This document shows positions 17,504 through 25,062 of a stretch of DNA of 55,851 bases, piece by piece. The stretch is from positions 1 through 55,851 of the forward strand of contig CAJTWE010000017.1 of NCBI GenBank assembly GCA_910579955.1, in the 5' to 3' direction. The notes beneath the pieces were generated by a model. That model was not told the DNA's origin. It did no database searches and worked only from the letters and a program-made list of their open reading frames with translations. The position numbers and the translations under genes are program-made. Position 1 is the first letter of the stretch; every line of letters begins with the position of its first letter. Origin of the DNA: an uncultured Ruminococcus sp. (GTDB lineage: Bacteria; Bacillota; Clostridia; Oscillospirales; Ruminococcaceae).

Positions 17504-18667
17504 CTATGCAGACGCATTACCTGTAAGCATAAGTACTAAAGCTATTGCCACCAGAAACATCACAGAAAAACATACAAGCACAGCAAATGTCATACGCAGA
17601 GTAAGTTCAATTCCACGCAGCAGTCTTGTAATCCCTGACACTCCGAATAATTCAGCCAAAGCAGCTGCTCCACTTACCACAAGTCTATACAGCATAAGCT
17701 CTATCAGTACAGGCAAAAACAATATACAAAGCGTTACTATTCCAACAAAGCCTGTACAGCTTTTAAGTATTTTAAGGCTGCCCAGAACTGTACTGTATGC
17801 ATCAGACACTGCGCCTCCCACAAACGGTACAAAATTCGATACAACATATCTTGCTGTCTTTGAAGCAAAAGTATCAGTTGCACCTCTAACTATGCCCTGA
17901 ATAGAAAGCACACCTATAAAAATAGTCATAAGAAATCCCAGCGTCCATGTTACAATATTTTTCATAAGGCGCTGCAATCCTCCGGTAGATCCGTTCGGCG
18001 TTACCGCATCCGTTATAGACAGTGCAAGACACATGCTTAAAAAGGGAAGCAACGCTTTATCAATAACCTGAATTATAATATTTACAATAGCATACACGGC
18101 AGTATTATAGCAAAGTCCTGCACCGGGATTGCCGCTTGTTATAATTATTCCAGCAAACACCGGTGTAAAGAATGTCATAAAATCAGAACTTTGAGTAATT
18201 GTTTCACGCACTCTAAAAAAACAACTGCATATATCAGGCATTACCGCAGATGCTCCTGCAATTGCAGTTATAAGATTGCTCATATGTTCTGTACCGCCAC
18301 GTAAACCGCCCTTAGCAGCGTCAACAAACGCTGTAAAAACTATTACAGCTGTGAGAGAAAGAAAAACACGCAGCGGAGATGTAAGCTTGGCTGCCAACGT
18401 ACTGCCTATAAGCTCTATTATCTCCCATACACCGAATTTATCAACTGCCTCCGGATCATCAACGCTTATACTGTATTTTTCAAGAACATCCTGAACATCC
18501 GGCGATATATCATCTGTTATATCATAAGCACCGCTGGCAGATATAAGCTCTTCTGAGACCTCATATTCTGATTCTTCTGCAAACACACACATTCCTGCAC
18601 ACATCATAGCACATATGAAAAACGCACTTAGAAATACTGCTGCAAATTTTTTTAAAAATCCTCTCAT
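17504..18667 (-). CDS. spoIIIAE: Stage III sporulation protein AE
   Basis: The protein of about 387 residues begins with a signal-like helix (MRGFLKKFAAVFLSAFFICA) and continues with seven or more membrane spans in its C-terminal two thirds, with the conserved FVPFVGGAVSDAYSTVLGSL. SpoIIIAE is the large polytopic subunit of the SpoIIIA complex. AGGGGTG precedes the ATG at 18667, which overlaps the spoIIIAD stop as ATGA; the longer frame from 18745 lies inside spoIIIAD and is rejected. Confidence 0.94.
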   Translation of the reverse strand: MRGFLKKFAAVFLSAFFICAMMCAGMCVFAEESEYEVSEELISASGAYDITDDISPDVQDVLEKYSISVDDPEAVDKFGVWEIIELIGSTLAAKLTSPLRVFLSLTAVIVFTAFVDAAKGGLRGGTEHMSNLITAIAGASAVMPDICSCFFRVRETITQSSDFMTFFTPVFAGIIITSGNPGAGLCYNTAVYAIVNIIIQVIDKALLPFLSMCLALSITDAVTPNGSTGGLQRLMKNIVTWTLGFLMTIFIGVLSIQGIVRGATDTFASKTARYVVSNFVPFVGGAVSDAYSTVLGSLKILKSCTGFVGIVTLCILFLPVLIELMLYRLVVSGAAALAELFGVSGITRLLRGIELTLRMTFAVLVCFSVMFLVAIALVLMLTGNASA

Positions 18668-19056
18668 TGAAGCACCCCTGTTATAAGCGTGAGAATCGAA
18701 TCTATCATGGGCATCGTAAGAATAAGGAGTGCTATTCTGCCCCATATTTCCACAGTAGAGGCAAGAGCCTGTTCTCCGCTATCACGGCATATATCAGCTG
18801 CAATGCCTGTCATATAGCATATTCCCATTGCTTTCAGCAGAGACTTGAAGCAGGATTTATCAAGACTTGTTTTTTCAAATAAAATTTCAAGTTGTTCTAT
18901 AGCAGGAGATGCAAATGCAAGAGCTGCTGCCGTTACCATTACGCATATAGCAATAGAAGAAAACATCGCCTGCTCACGGCAATACTGTTTCAGCAATATA
19001 CCCGTTACTGCACCAATTATACAAAGAGCTGCCGCACTTACAGTATCACCCATCAT
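18664..19056 (-). CDS. spoIIIAD: Stage III sporulation protein AD
   Basis: The 130-residue protein has four hydrophobic segments and is related in sequence to SpoIIIAC, with the conserved KAMGICYMTGIAADICRDSG stretch near residues 69-88. It is a membrane subunit of the SpoIIIA complex. Its ends overlap both neighbours by 4 bases. Confidence 0.94.
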   Translation of the reverse strand: MMGDTVSAAALCIIGAVTGILLKQYCREQAMFSSIAICVMVTAAALAFASPAIEQLEILFEKTSLDKSCFKSLLKAMGICYMTGIAADICRDSGEQALASTVEIWGRIALLILTMPMIDSILTLITGVLQ

Positions 19057-19247
19057 AACCCAAACACCGATTTTATCTTATCGAAAAGATCGGCTATTTC
19101 ATCTACTATAAGCATAAGAACAACTATCAGTCCTGCCAATGTAGTCATCATTGCCTGTTCTTCACGCTCTGCACGCCGCAAAACAAGGTTAAGCACTGCC
19201 ACTATTATACCTGCTCCGGCTATTTTAAAAACCAAGTCGATTTCCAC
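19053..19247 (-). CDS. spoIIIAC: Stage III sporulation protein AC
   Basis: The 64-residue, two-helix membrane protein begins MEIDLVFKIAGAGIIVAVLN and continues with the second helix around residues 33-52, matching SpoIIIAC (about 65-68 residues). Its end overlaps spoIIIAD by 4 bases and AAAGGAA precedes the ATG. Confidence 0.93.
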   Translation of the reverse strand: MEIDLVFKIAGAGIIVAVLNLVLRRAEREEQAMMTTLAGLIVVLMLIVDEIADLFDKIKSVFGL

Positions 19248-19263
19248 GTATATTTCCTTTCTT

Positions 19264-19767
19264 TCAAAAGAGCAGCAATGCTGCTGTCATTCCTCCAAGA
19301 AGTCCAATAGAACGATAAAGCTTGCCCTTTTTATGACATTGATTAAGTGCATTTTCATATATTACAGAAAGTTCCTCCTCTGCTCTTTCAATGCACATAA
19401 GCTGTCCGTCTATATCACTTGTACCAAGGCTATCACCAAACGATAATAGAAGCTCCACAAGTTCGCAGGAAAGGAGCTTATCCTCTGAAAGAGCCTTTTG
19501 CCATGCAAATGGAAACGACATTCCATTAGACATACATTCCATAACACGTGCAAGAAAAGTCAGTTCCTGTACTCTTTGCCTTTCAGTAAGCTCTGATATA
19601 AGCTCAAATAACGTATCGCCTCTGTATCTCATAAGAATTCCAAGTTCACTTAAAAATGTTCGTACAGAAACACATAACTCCACCTGCTTTTTCAGATTTC
19701 CGGAAACTCGTGCACCTATTCCTGCACCACATACTACAATGCAGATAATTCCAATTAACTTTATCAT
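19264..19767 (-). CDS. spoIIIAB: Stage III sporulation protein AB
   Basis: The protein of about 167 residues has an N-terminal membrane helix (MIKLIGIICIVVCGAGIGAR), a helical middle that resembles type II secretion F proteins (RYRGDTLFELISELTERQ, FGDSLGTSDIDGQL) and a C-terminal helix (LGGMTAALLLF). The ATG at 19767 forms ATGA with the spoIIIAA stop, so the 23-residue longer reading is rejected. Confidence 0.93.
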   Translation of the reverse strand: MIKLIGIICIVVCGAGIGARVSGNLKKQVELCVSVRTFLSELGILMRYRGDTLFELISELTERQRVQELTFLARVMECMSNGMSFPFAWQKALSEDKLLSCELVELLLSFGDSLGTSDIDGQLMCIERAEEELSVIYENALNQCHKKGKLYRSIGLLGGMTAALLLF

Positions 19768-20681
19768 AAAGCATTTATTCTTTGCACGGATACAAGCTTG
19801 CCGGGTTTTGTTCCTTCCCCAATAAATGCCACGCATGAGAATACACCTGCATCTATCAGCGGTTTCAGAGTTCTGCGTTTCATAATATCATCAATACTTC
19901 CTGCATGGGCAGAAGCTATAATATTCACGCCACAGCCAAATACCTGCAAAAGAGCATCAGCCTCTCCACGGGTACTTATCTCATCACATATTATGTATTC
20001 TGGAGTCATTGCACGAAGCGCCATAACTGCACCATCACTTCTTGGGAAGCCGTCAAATATATCTGTATGCGCTCCTATATCATACTGCGGCAAACCGTGA
20101 AGCATTCCTGCAATTTCACCTCTTGTATCAATCAGAGAAACCCTTGAACTGCTGCCTAACAGTCTGCATGTATCACGAAGCATAGTTGTTTTTCCGCTGC
20201 CTGCTTTTCCTGCTATAAGAACTCCGCCTCCGTATCTTACAACTGTTTCACGTACAAGCTTTGCAGCACAGTTTTCAACTTGTCTTGGCAATCGAAAGCA
20301 TAAACTGCTTATATTACGCATACCCGACAGCTCACCCTCATTATATACTGCCGTACCGGACAATCCAACTCTCGCACCGCCTCTCAGAGTTATAAATCCT
20401 TCACGAAGCTCTCTGGAAAAGCTGTACACTGAATATTCGCACACGCTGCGAAAAGTCTCTTCTATCTCTGCTTTTGTAACTCTCACAGCCTGCTCAGGAT
20501 ATGTGGTTAAATTTCCACTTATCATAAGAAAATGTTCTCTTCCATCTACTGTAACAGCTAAGGGTCTGCCAGCACGGATTCTTATCTCCTGTAGTCTGTT
20601 CATATCTCCATGCTGCATTGATTGAACCGCACTTCTTAGTCTTGGTGACAGATATGAAAAGTACCTTGTCCATATATCCAT
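19764..20681 (-). CDS. spoIIIAA: Stage III sporulation protein AA (ATPase)
   Basis: The protein of about 305 residues is a secretion-type ATPase of the SpoIIIA channel. Walker A AGKAGSGKTTMLRD is near residues 160-175, Walker B PEYIICDEI follows about 70 residues later, and an R-finger-like DTRGEIAGM lies between. An N-terminal domain of about 140 residues precedes the ATPase core. AAGGAGG lies 10 bases before the ATG at 20681, while an ATG three codons upstream would be only 1 base from it. It is the first gene of the operon, with a sigma-E-like promoter 30 bases upstream. Confidence 0.94.
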   Translation of the reverse strand: MDIWTRYFSYLSPRLRSAVQSMQHGDMNRLQEIRIRAGRPLAVTVDGREHFLMISGNLTTYPEQAVRVTKAEIEETFRSVCEYSVYSFSRELREGFITLRGGARVGLSGTAVYNEGELSGMRNISSLCFRLPRQVENCAAKLVRETVVRYGGGVLIAGKAGSGKTTMLRDTCRLLGSSSRVSLIDTRGEIAGMLHGLPQYDIGAHTDIFDGFPRSDGAVMALRAMTPEYIICDEISTRGEADALLQVFGCGVNIIASAHAGSIDDIMKRRTLKPLIDAGVFSCVAFIGEGTKPGKLVSVQRINAL

Positions 20682-20711
20682 AATATTCATACCTCCTTCT
20701 CTTTCTGCTTC

Positions 20712-20738
20712 ATACTATGCTTAAAAATAACTGTATAG
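20712..20738 (-). promoter_or_regulatory. Sigma-E-like promoter of the spoIIIA operon
   Basis: On the minus strand TTCTATA (CTA at 20736-20738) is followed after 16 bases by CATAGTAT (20712-20719). Sigma-E of Bacillus uses an ATA-like -35 and CATACAnT -10 at this spacing, and spoIIIA is a sigma-E target there. No sigma-A-type promoter is seen between the preceding terminator and the operon. Confidence 0.6.
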
Positions 20739-20743
20739 AACAA

Positions 20744-20779
20744 AAAAGACGTATCGTCTTTGCAAACGACACGTCTTTT
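20744..20779 (-). terminator. Intrinsic terminator after the HU-DUF6465 unit
   Basis: A 14-base-pair stem with one wobble (AAAAGACGTGTCGT and partner) and an 8-base loop ends in TTTTTTG on the minus strand. It closes the unit upstream of spoIIIA. Confidence 0.88.
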
Positions 20780-20811
20780 ATTTAAAATAATATAAGGATA
20801 TGAGCCTTAGA

Positions 20812-21156
20812 TTAAAGCTCGATCTCACCGGCTTCGCCCTCGATTACATAATAGAGCTTGTTTTCTTCCGGCTTTACATACAGATTGATAGATTTTGCAG
20901 CTGTCTTAGCATTGCCAGTTGCTTCAGACCATGCAGCTACAGCCTTGCTTTCAAGAGAAGTTACATCAATACATTTGTCTGCATACTGAAGTTCCATGCT
21001 TACCTTCTTGCATACTCTCTTAGGAGCTGCCTTTGTTTCGGTTGCTGTTACTGGGCTTACTGGTGCGGACTTTGTTGTATCTGTTACCTTTGGTTCAGTT
21101 GTCTTTACCTGTGCAGCTTTAGTCTGAGCAACAGTTGTTTTCTTTCTTGCAGCCAT
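20812..21156 (-). CDS. DUF6465-like protein with histone-like tail
   Basis: The 114-residue protein has a disordered N-terminal half (residues 1-50) rich in Ala, Lys, Thr, Pro and Val, similar in composition to bacterial histone-H1-like tails, and a small folded C-terminal domain with MELQYADKCIDV, INLYVKPEENKLYYVIEG and GEIEL. This C-terminal pattern resembles DUF6465, whose function is unknown. It lies 19 bases downstream of the HU gene in the same unit, suggesting an abundant nucleoid-associated role, which is inference only. Confidence 0.75.
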   Translation of the reverse strand: MAARKKTTVAQTKAAQVKTTEPKVTDTTKSAPVSPVTATETKAAPKRVCKKVSMELQYADKCIDVTSLESKAVAAWSEATGNAKTAAKSINLYVKPEENKLYYVIEGEAGEIEL

Positions 21157-21175
21157 TTTTTAATCCTCCTGACTA

Positions 21176-21454
21176 TTAGTCCTTGTTTACAACTTCTTTG
21201 AGATTCTTGCTTGCCTTGAATACCGGAGCCTTAGATGCCGGCACCTGAATGATCTCACCAGTCTTAGGATTCTTACATTCCTTGGCATTGCGATCACGTA
21301 CCTCGAAGGAGCCAAAACCGGATACTGTTACCTTGTCTCCGGCAGACAGTGCTTCTGTAATTACAGCAAATACACTGTTTACAGCCTTCTCTGCATCTTT
21401 CTTGGTGCATTCATTTTTTGTTTGCATCGCCTGAATCAGTTCTGCCTTTGTCAT
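21176..21454 (-). CDS. hup: DNA-binding protein HU
   Basis: The 92-residue protein is a canonical HU: MTKAELIQAMQTKN, the dimer core, the GFGSFEVRDRNAKECKNPKTG arm (here given in two parts GFGSFEVRDRNA and NPKTGEI) and the end VFKASKNLKEVV. It bends and compacts DNA as a dimer. GGAGG is 8 bases before the ATG at 21454, and a 5-codon longer frame is rejected. A strong promoter precedes it. Confidence 0.96.
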   Translation of the reverse strand: MTKAELIQAMQTKNECTKKDAEKAVNSVFAVITEALSAGDKVTVSGFGSFEVRDRNAKECKNPKTGEIIQVPASKAPVFKASKNLKEVVNKD

Positions 21455-21486
21455 TATTGTTTCCTCCAAAAATTTAGTCTAATGGC

Positions 21487-21515
21487 ATTATATACTATTC
21501 TTTCGGGTTTGTCAA
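21487..21515 (-). promoter_or_regulatory. Promoter of the HU gene
   Basis: Perfect TTGACA (21510-21515), 17 bases, perfect TATAAT (21487-21492) on the minus strand, about 30 bases before the start codon. This is one of the strongest-looking promoters in the window, as expected for an abundant protein. Confidence 0.9.
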
Positions 21516-21599
21516 GATTTTCGGAGAAAACTGACATTTGCACGGAATATGGCTATGTTTTGAGTGAATTTTTATTGAAAAATACACGTATTTTAGTCA

Positions 21600-24197
21600 T
21601 TATTCAGCTATAAGTCCGTTATCATCCACATCTATATGAATAACAGTGTCTGCTGTAGGATTCTTTTCAATTATCATTCTTGCTGCCAAAGTTTCAAGCT
21701 TCTGCTGTATAAAACGTCTAAGAGGTCTTGCACCAAAATTCACATCATAGCCTTGAGACACGATAAATTCCTTTGCTCTGTCACTAACCTCAAGTTTAAG
21801 CTGCTGCTCTGCAAGACGCTTTTTCAAGCTCTCTAGCATAAGTTCAACAATACGGTAAATCTCTGATTTTGTAAGAGGTTTATAGAATACGATCTCATCA
21901 AGTCGATTTAAAAATTCAGGTCTGAAAGACTGCTTTAGCAAAGCTTCTACATTCTCTCTTGCACTTTCAGAAATACTTCCATCCTCCGATGTTCCGTCAA
22001 GAATATAATGAGAGCCAAGGTTTGATGTCAGGATAATAATAGTATTTTTGAAATCCACTGTTCTACCCTGTGAATCTGTAATACGTCCATCATCAAGCAC
22101 CTGTAAAAGAACATTGAAAACATCCGGATGAGCCTTTTCCACTTCATCAAGAAGTACAACAGAATATGGCTTTCTGCGAACCGCTTCTGTCAGCTGACCG
22201 CCCTCTTCATAGCCAACATATCCGGGAGGCGCACCAATAAGTCTGCTCACACTGTATTTTTCCATATATTCGCTCATGTCAATACGGACTATATTTGTTT
22301 CATCATCAAACAAAGCTTCTGCCAGTGCCTTTGCAAGCTCTGTTTTACCAACACCGGTAGGGCCTAAAAACAGGAATGAACCAAGAGGACGGTTAGGGTC
22401 TTGAATGCCTGCACGTGAACGAAGGATAGCATCACTTACTTTTTGTACAGCTTCTTCCTGACCTATCACACGCTTATGAAGTATTTCTTCCATATGAAGA
22501 AGCTTTTCTCTTTCGCCCTCCATAAGCTTTGATACAGGAATACCTGTCCATCTCGCAACAATTTTTGAAATTTCTTCTTCTGTTACCTTATCTCGAAGAA
22601 GAGTGCCTTCACTCTTCTGTTTTTCAGTCTTCGCTTCTTCCTCTGCAAGTTCCTTTTTAAGCTGAGGAAGTTTACCGTATTTTAGCTCTGCGGCACGATT
22701 AAGGTCATAATCACGTTCCGCCTTTTCAATTTCTCCACCGATTTTTTCAAGCTCTTCACGAAGCTTTTGCACTTTTGAAATATCGTCCTTTTCATTTTCC
22801 CATTTAGCTTTCATCTCATGGAATTCTGCTCTCATTTCAGAAAGCTCTTGCTGTACTTCTTTAAGATGTTCCTGAGAAATTGCGCTGTCTTCTTTTTTAA
22901 GAGCAGCCTCTTCTATTTCATGCTGAATGATCTTTCTCTGTATTTCATCAAGCTCTGTCGGCATAGAGTCCATTTCTGTACGAATAAGAGCACAGGCTTC
23001 ATCTACAAGGTCAATTGCCTTATCCGGTAAAAAACGGTCTGATATATATCTATCTGAAAGAGTTGCTGCTGCAATAAGCGCCTGATCTTGTATTTTCACG
23101 CCGTGAAAAACTTCATATCTTTCTTTCAGACCTCTGAGAATTGAAACAGCATCCTCTACAGTTGGCTCTTCCACAAGAACAGGCTGAAAACGTCTTTCAA
23201 GAGCAGCATCTTTTTCAATATACTGACGATATTCATTAAGTGTTGTAGCGCCTATACAATGCAGCTCACCTCTTGCAAGCATTGGCTTCAAAAGATTTCC
23301 TGCGTCCATTGCACCATCTGATTTACCTGCTCCCACAATAGTATGCAGTTCATCAATAAACAGAATTATTCTGCCCTCGCTTTTCTTTATCTCAGAAAGA
23401 ACAGCCTTAAATCTTTCTTCAAATTCACCTCTGTATTTTGCACCTGCCACAAGTGCGCCCATGTCTAGTGAAAATACCTTTCTGTCCTTTAGATTATCCG
23501 GAACATCACCTCTTACAATACGAAGTGCCAAACCTTCTGCAATAGCAGTTTTACCAACGCCCGGTTCTCCTATAAGAACAGGATTATTTTTGGTCTTTCT
23601 GGAAAGAATACGTATTACGTTTCGTATTTCGCTATCACGTCCTATGACCGGATCAAGTTTTCCGCTTTTCGCAAGCTCTACAAGATCTTGACCATACTTT
23701 TTCAACACATCGTAAGTTTCCTCCGGATTTTGACCTGTAACTCTCTGATTACCTCTTACTTCCATCAGAGCCTTTAAAAAATCGTTTTTTGTAATATTAA
23801 AGGTTTTAAATATCTCCTTGACATCACGGTCTGCTGTTTCAAAAAGTCCGAGCACCAGATGTTCTACAGAAACATATTCATCTTTCATACGTCCTGCCTG
23901 CTTCTCAGCTTCTGAAAGTAAGCTGTCTGTATCTCTTGAAACATAAACGCTGTCTAGACTCCTTCCAGAGCCTGTAACCGTTGGCATTGCCTTTAGCTTT
24001 ACCACAATAGCCTGCTTTATACTTTCTGTTTCCTTACCCATTTTCTTGAAAAGCTCAGGAATAAGCCCGCCATCCTGTGAAAGCAATACATACAGCAAAT
24101 GCAACTGTTCTATGGCGTTATGATTATATTCAACTGCCAATTCATTTGCACTTCTTATAGCTTCAAGTGATTTTTCTGTAAGCTTCTGTACATTCAT
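21600..24197 (-). CDS. clpB: ATP-dependent chaperone ClpB
   Basis: The 865-residue Hsp100 disaggregase has all ClpB parts: N-domain with two Clp repeats (1-150), first AAA+ domain with Walker A GEPGVGKT (about 206), a long coiled-coil middle domain (about 410-530, absent from ClpA and ClpX), and second AAA+ domain with GPTGVGKTE (about 605) and the sensor motif GARPLRR near the end. There is no ClpP-binding IGF/L loop evident, consistent with a refolding chaperone working with DnaK. It follows a ribbon-helix-helix gene by 21 bases. No CIRCE repeat is seen upstream. Confidence 0.96.
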   Translation of the reverse strand: MNVQKLTEKSLEAIRSANELAVEYNHNAIEQLHLLYVLLSQDGGLIPELFKKMGKETESIKQAIVVKLKAMPTVTGSGRSLDSVYVSRDTDSLLSEAEKQAGRMKDEYVSVEHLVLGLFETADRDVKEIFKTFNITKNDFLKALMEVRGNQRVTGQNPEETYDVLKKYGQDLVELAKSGKLDPVIGRDSEIRNVIRILSRKTKNNPVLIGEPGVGKTAIAEGLALRIVRGDVPDNLKDRKVFSLDMGALVAGAKYRGEFEERFKAVLSEIKKSEGRIILFIDELHTIVGAGKSDGAMDAGNLLKPMLARGELHCIGATTLNEYRQYIEKDAALERRFQPVLVEEPTVEDAVSILRGLKERYEVFHGVKIQDQALIAAATLSDRYISDRFLPDKAIDLVDEACALIRTEMDSMPTELDEIQRKIIQHEIEEAALKKEDSAISQEHLKEVQQELSEMRAEFHEMKAKWENEKDDISKVQKLREELEKIGGEIEKAERDYDLNRAAELKYGKLPQLKKELAEEEAKTEKQKSEGTLLRDKVTEEEISKIVARWTGIPVSKLMEGEREKLLHMEEILHKRVIGQEEAVQKVSDAILRSRAGIQDPNRPLGSFLFLGPTGVGKTELAKALAEALFDDETNIVRIDMSEYMEKYSVSRLIGAPPGYVGYEEGGQLTEAVRRKPYSVVLLDEVEKAHPDVFNVLLQVLDDGRITDSQGRTVDFKNTIIILTSNLGSHYILDGTSEDGSISESARENVEALLKQSFRPEFLNRLDEIVFYKPLTKSEIYRIVELMLESLKKRLAEQQLKLEVSDRAKEFIVSQGYDVNFGARPLRRFIQQKLETLAARMIIEKNPTADTVIHIDVDDNGLIAE

Positions 24198-24218
24198 AGT
24201 AATACCTCCGTTTTTATT

Positions 24219-24881
24219 TTATATTAAATCATTTTTATCTGCAAACAGCCTTTTAAAATTTATAGCCATCTGCTTTATTAGCATTTCTGTGGGAACGCCA
24301 TCCTGCAATCCTGAAAAATACATCTGGATAAGCTCGTCAAACTTGCCTATATATTGGCTTATAGCTTCTCCGATTTCCTCTGGAGTATGCTCATTGCATC
24401 TTAAAAGACATCTTGTCATTCTTCCAGGAGCAAGCACATACATGCCATCAATATCTCCATAAACAGGATTGTTCTCTATTTCAAGCTTTATCCATAGTCT
24501 GAAATAATCTTCCATAGCAAGCAACAGTGCCTTGCTCTGAGTGCGGCAGGAAATTCTTATCCAGCCAAGCTGACTGTCTGTTGGCTCACGCATAAGCTCC
24601 ACGCTATATTTAATCGCAGGCCTATACTTGTATCTTAGCGCACTATAAAGTGAAAGCATTGCCTCCGACGCTTGTGACTCTATTCTAAACATTCTATTCA
24701 TCTGCTCTTCCATCACTGAAAACACAGACTGCATTTGCATTTCAGGAGTTGTGCAGCACAGATGCTTTGCAAGTATCTGGTTAATAAGATTAGATCTGCT
24801 TGTACCCTGTCTGGCAGCAAGCTCATCTATAGCGGCCACAACATCATCCATAAGCACTACGCTATATACACTTTTCTTCAC
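24219..24881 (-). CDS. Ribbon-helix-helix protein upstream of clpB
   Basis: The 220-residue protein begins with a CopG/MetJ-like ribbon-helix-helix domain (residues 1-45: YSVVLMDDVVAAIDELAARQ, then TSRSNLINQILAKHL), followed by about 170 residues I cannot assign, predicted mixed alpha/beta with IRISCRTQSKALLLAMEDYF in the middle. The start codon is GTG at 24881 with GGGGTGAGG just upstream. It is co-transcribed with clpB (21-base gap), so it may be an autoregulator that also controls the chaperone; this is inference. Confidence 0.75.
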   Translation of the reverse strand: MKKSVYSVVLMDDVVAAIDELAARQGTSRSNLINQILAKHLCCTTPEMQMQSVFSVMEEQMNRMFRIESQASEAMLSLYSALRYKYRPAIKYSVELMREPTDSQLGWIRISCRTQSKALLLAMEDYFRLWIKLEIENNPVYGDIDGMYVLAPGRMTRCLLRCNEHTPEEIGEAISQYIGKFDELIQMYFSGLQDGVPTEMLIKQMAINFKRLFADKNDLI

Positions 24882-24907
24882 ATAACCTCACCCCTTCTTT
24901 ATTTAAT

Positions 24908-24935
24908 ATTATACCACAATTAAATAATTTGTCAA
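24908..24935 (-). promoter_or_regulatory. Promoter of the RHH-clpB unit
   Basis: Perfect TTGACA (24930-24935), 16 bases, perfect TATAAT (24908-24913) on the minus strand, 26 bases before the GTG start. It is sigma-A-like, with no heat-shock CIRCE inverted repeat around it. Confidence 0.85.
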
Positions 24936-24990
24936 CAGTATTATATAATCTAGCATGCATATTTTTGCTTTTTAATGTTTTGCAAAAAGA

Positions 24991-25034
24991 AAACGTACAT
25001 TTACAAAGCATAAAGCTTCTATAAACGTACGTTT
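24991..25034 (-). terminator. Terminator after the VTC-DUF4956-CBM cassette
   Basis: A 13-base-pair stem with one mismatch (AAACGTACATTTA with TAAACGTACGTTT) and an 18-base loop, followed by TCTTTTTG on the minus strand, lies about 30 bases past the stop at 25063. Confidence 0.75.
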
Positions 25035-25062
25035 CCATATAAGTATGTATAAAAAAACAAGT

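Noticed and set aside
24882..24960. CIRCE (HrcA) operator before the clpB unit
   Set aside because: I looked for the TTAGCACTC-N9-GAGTGCTAA repeat and did not find it.
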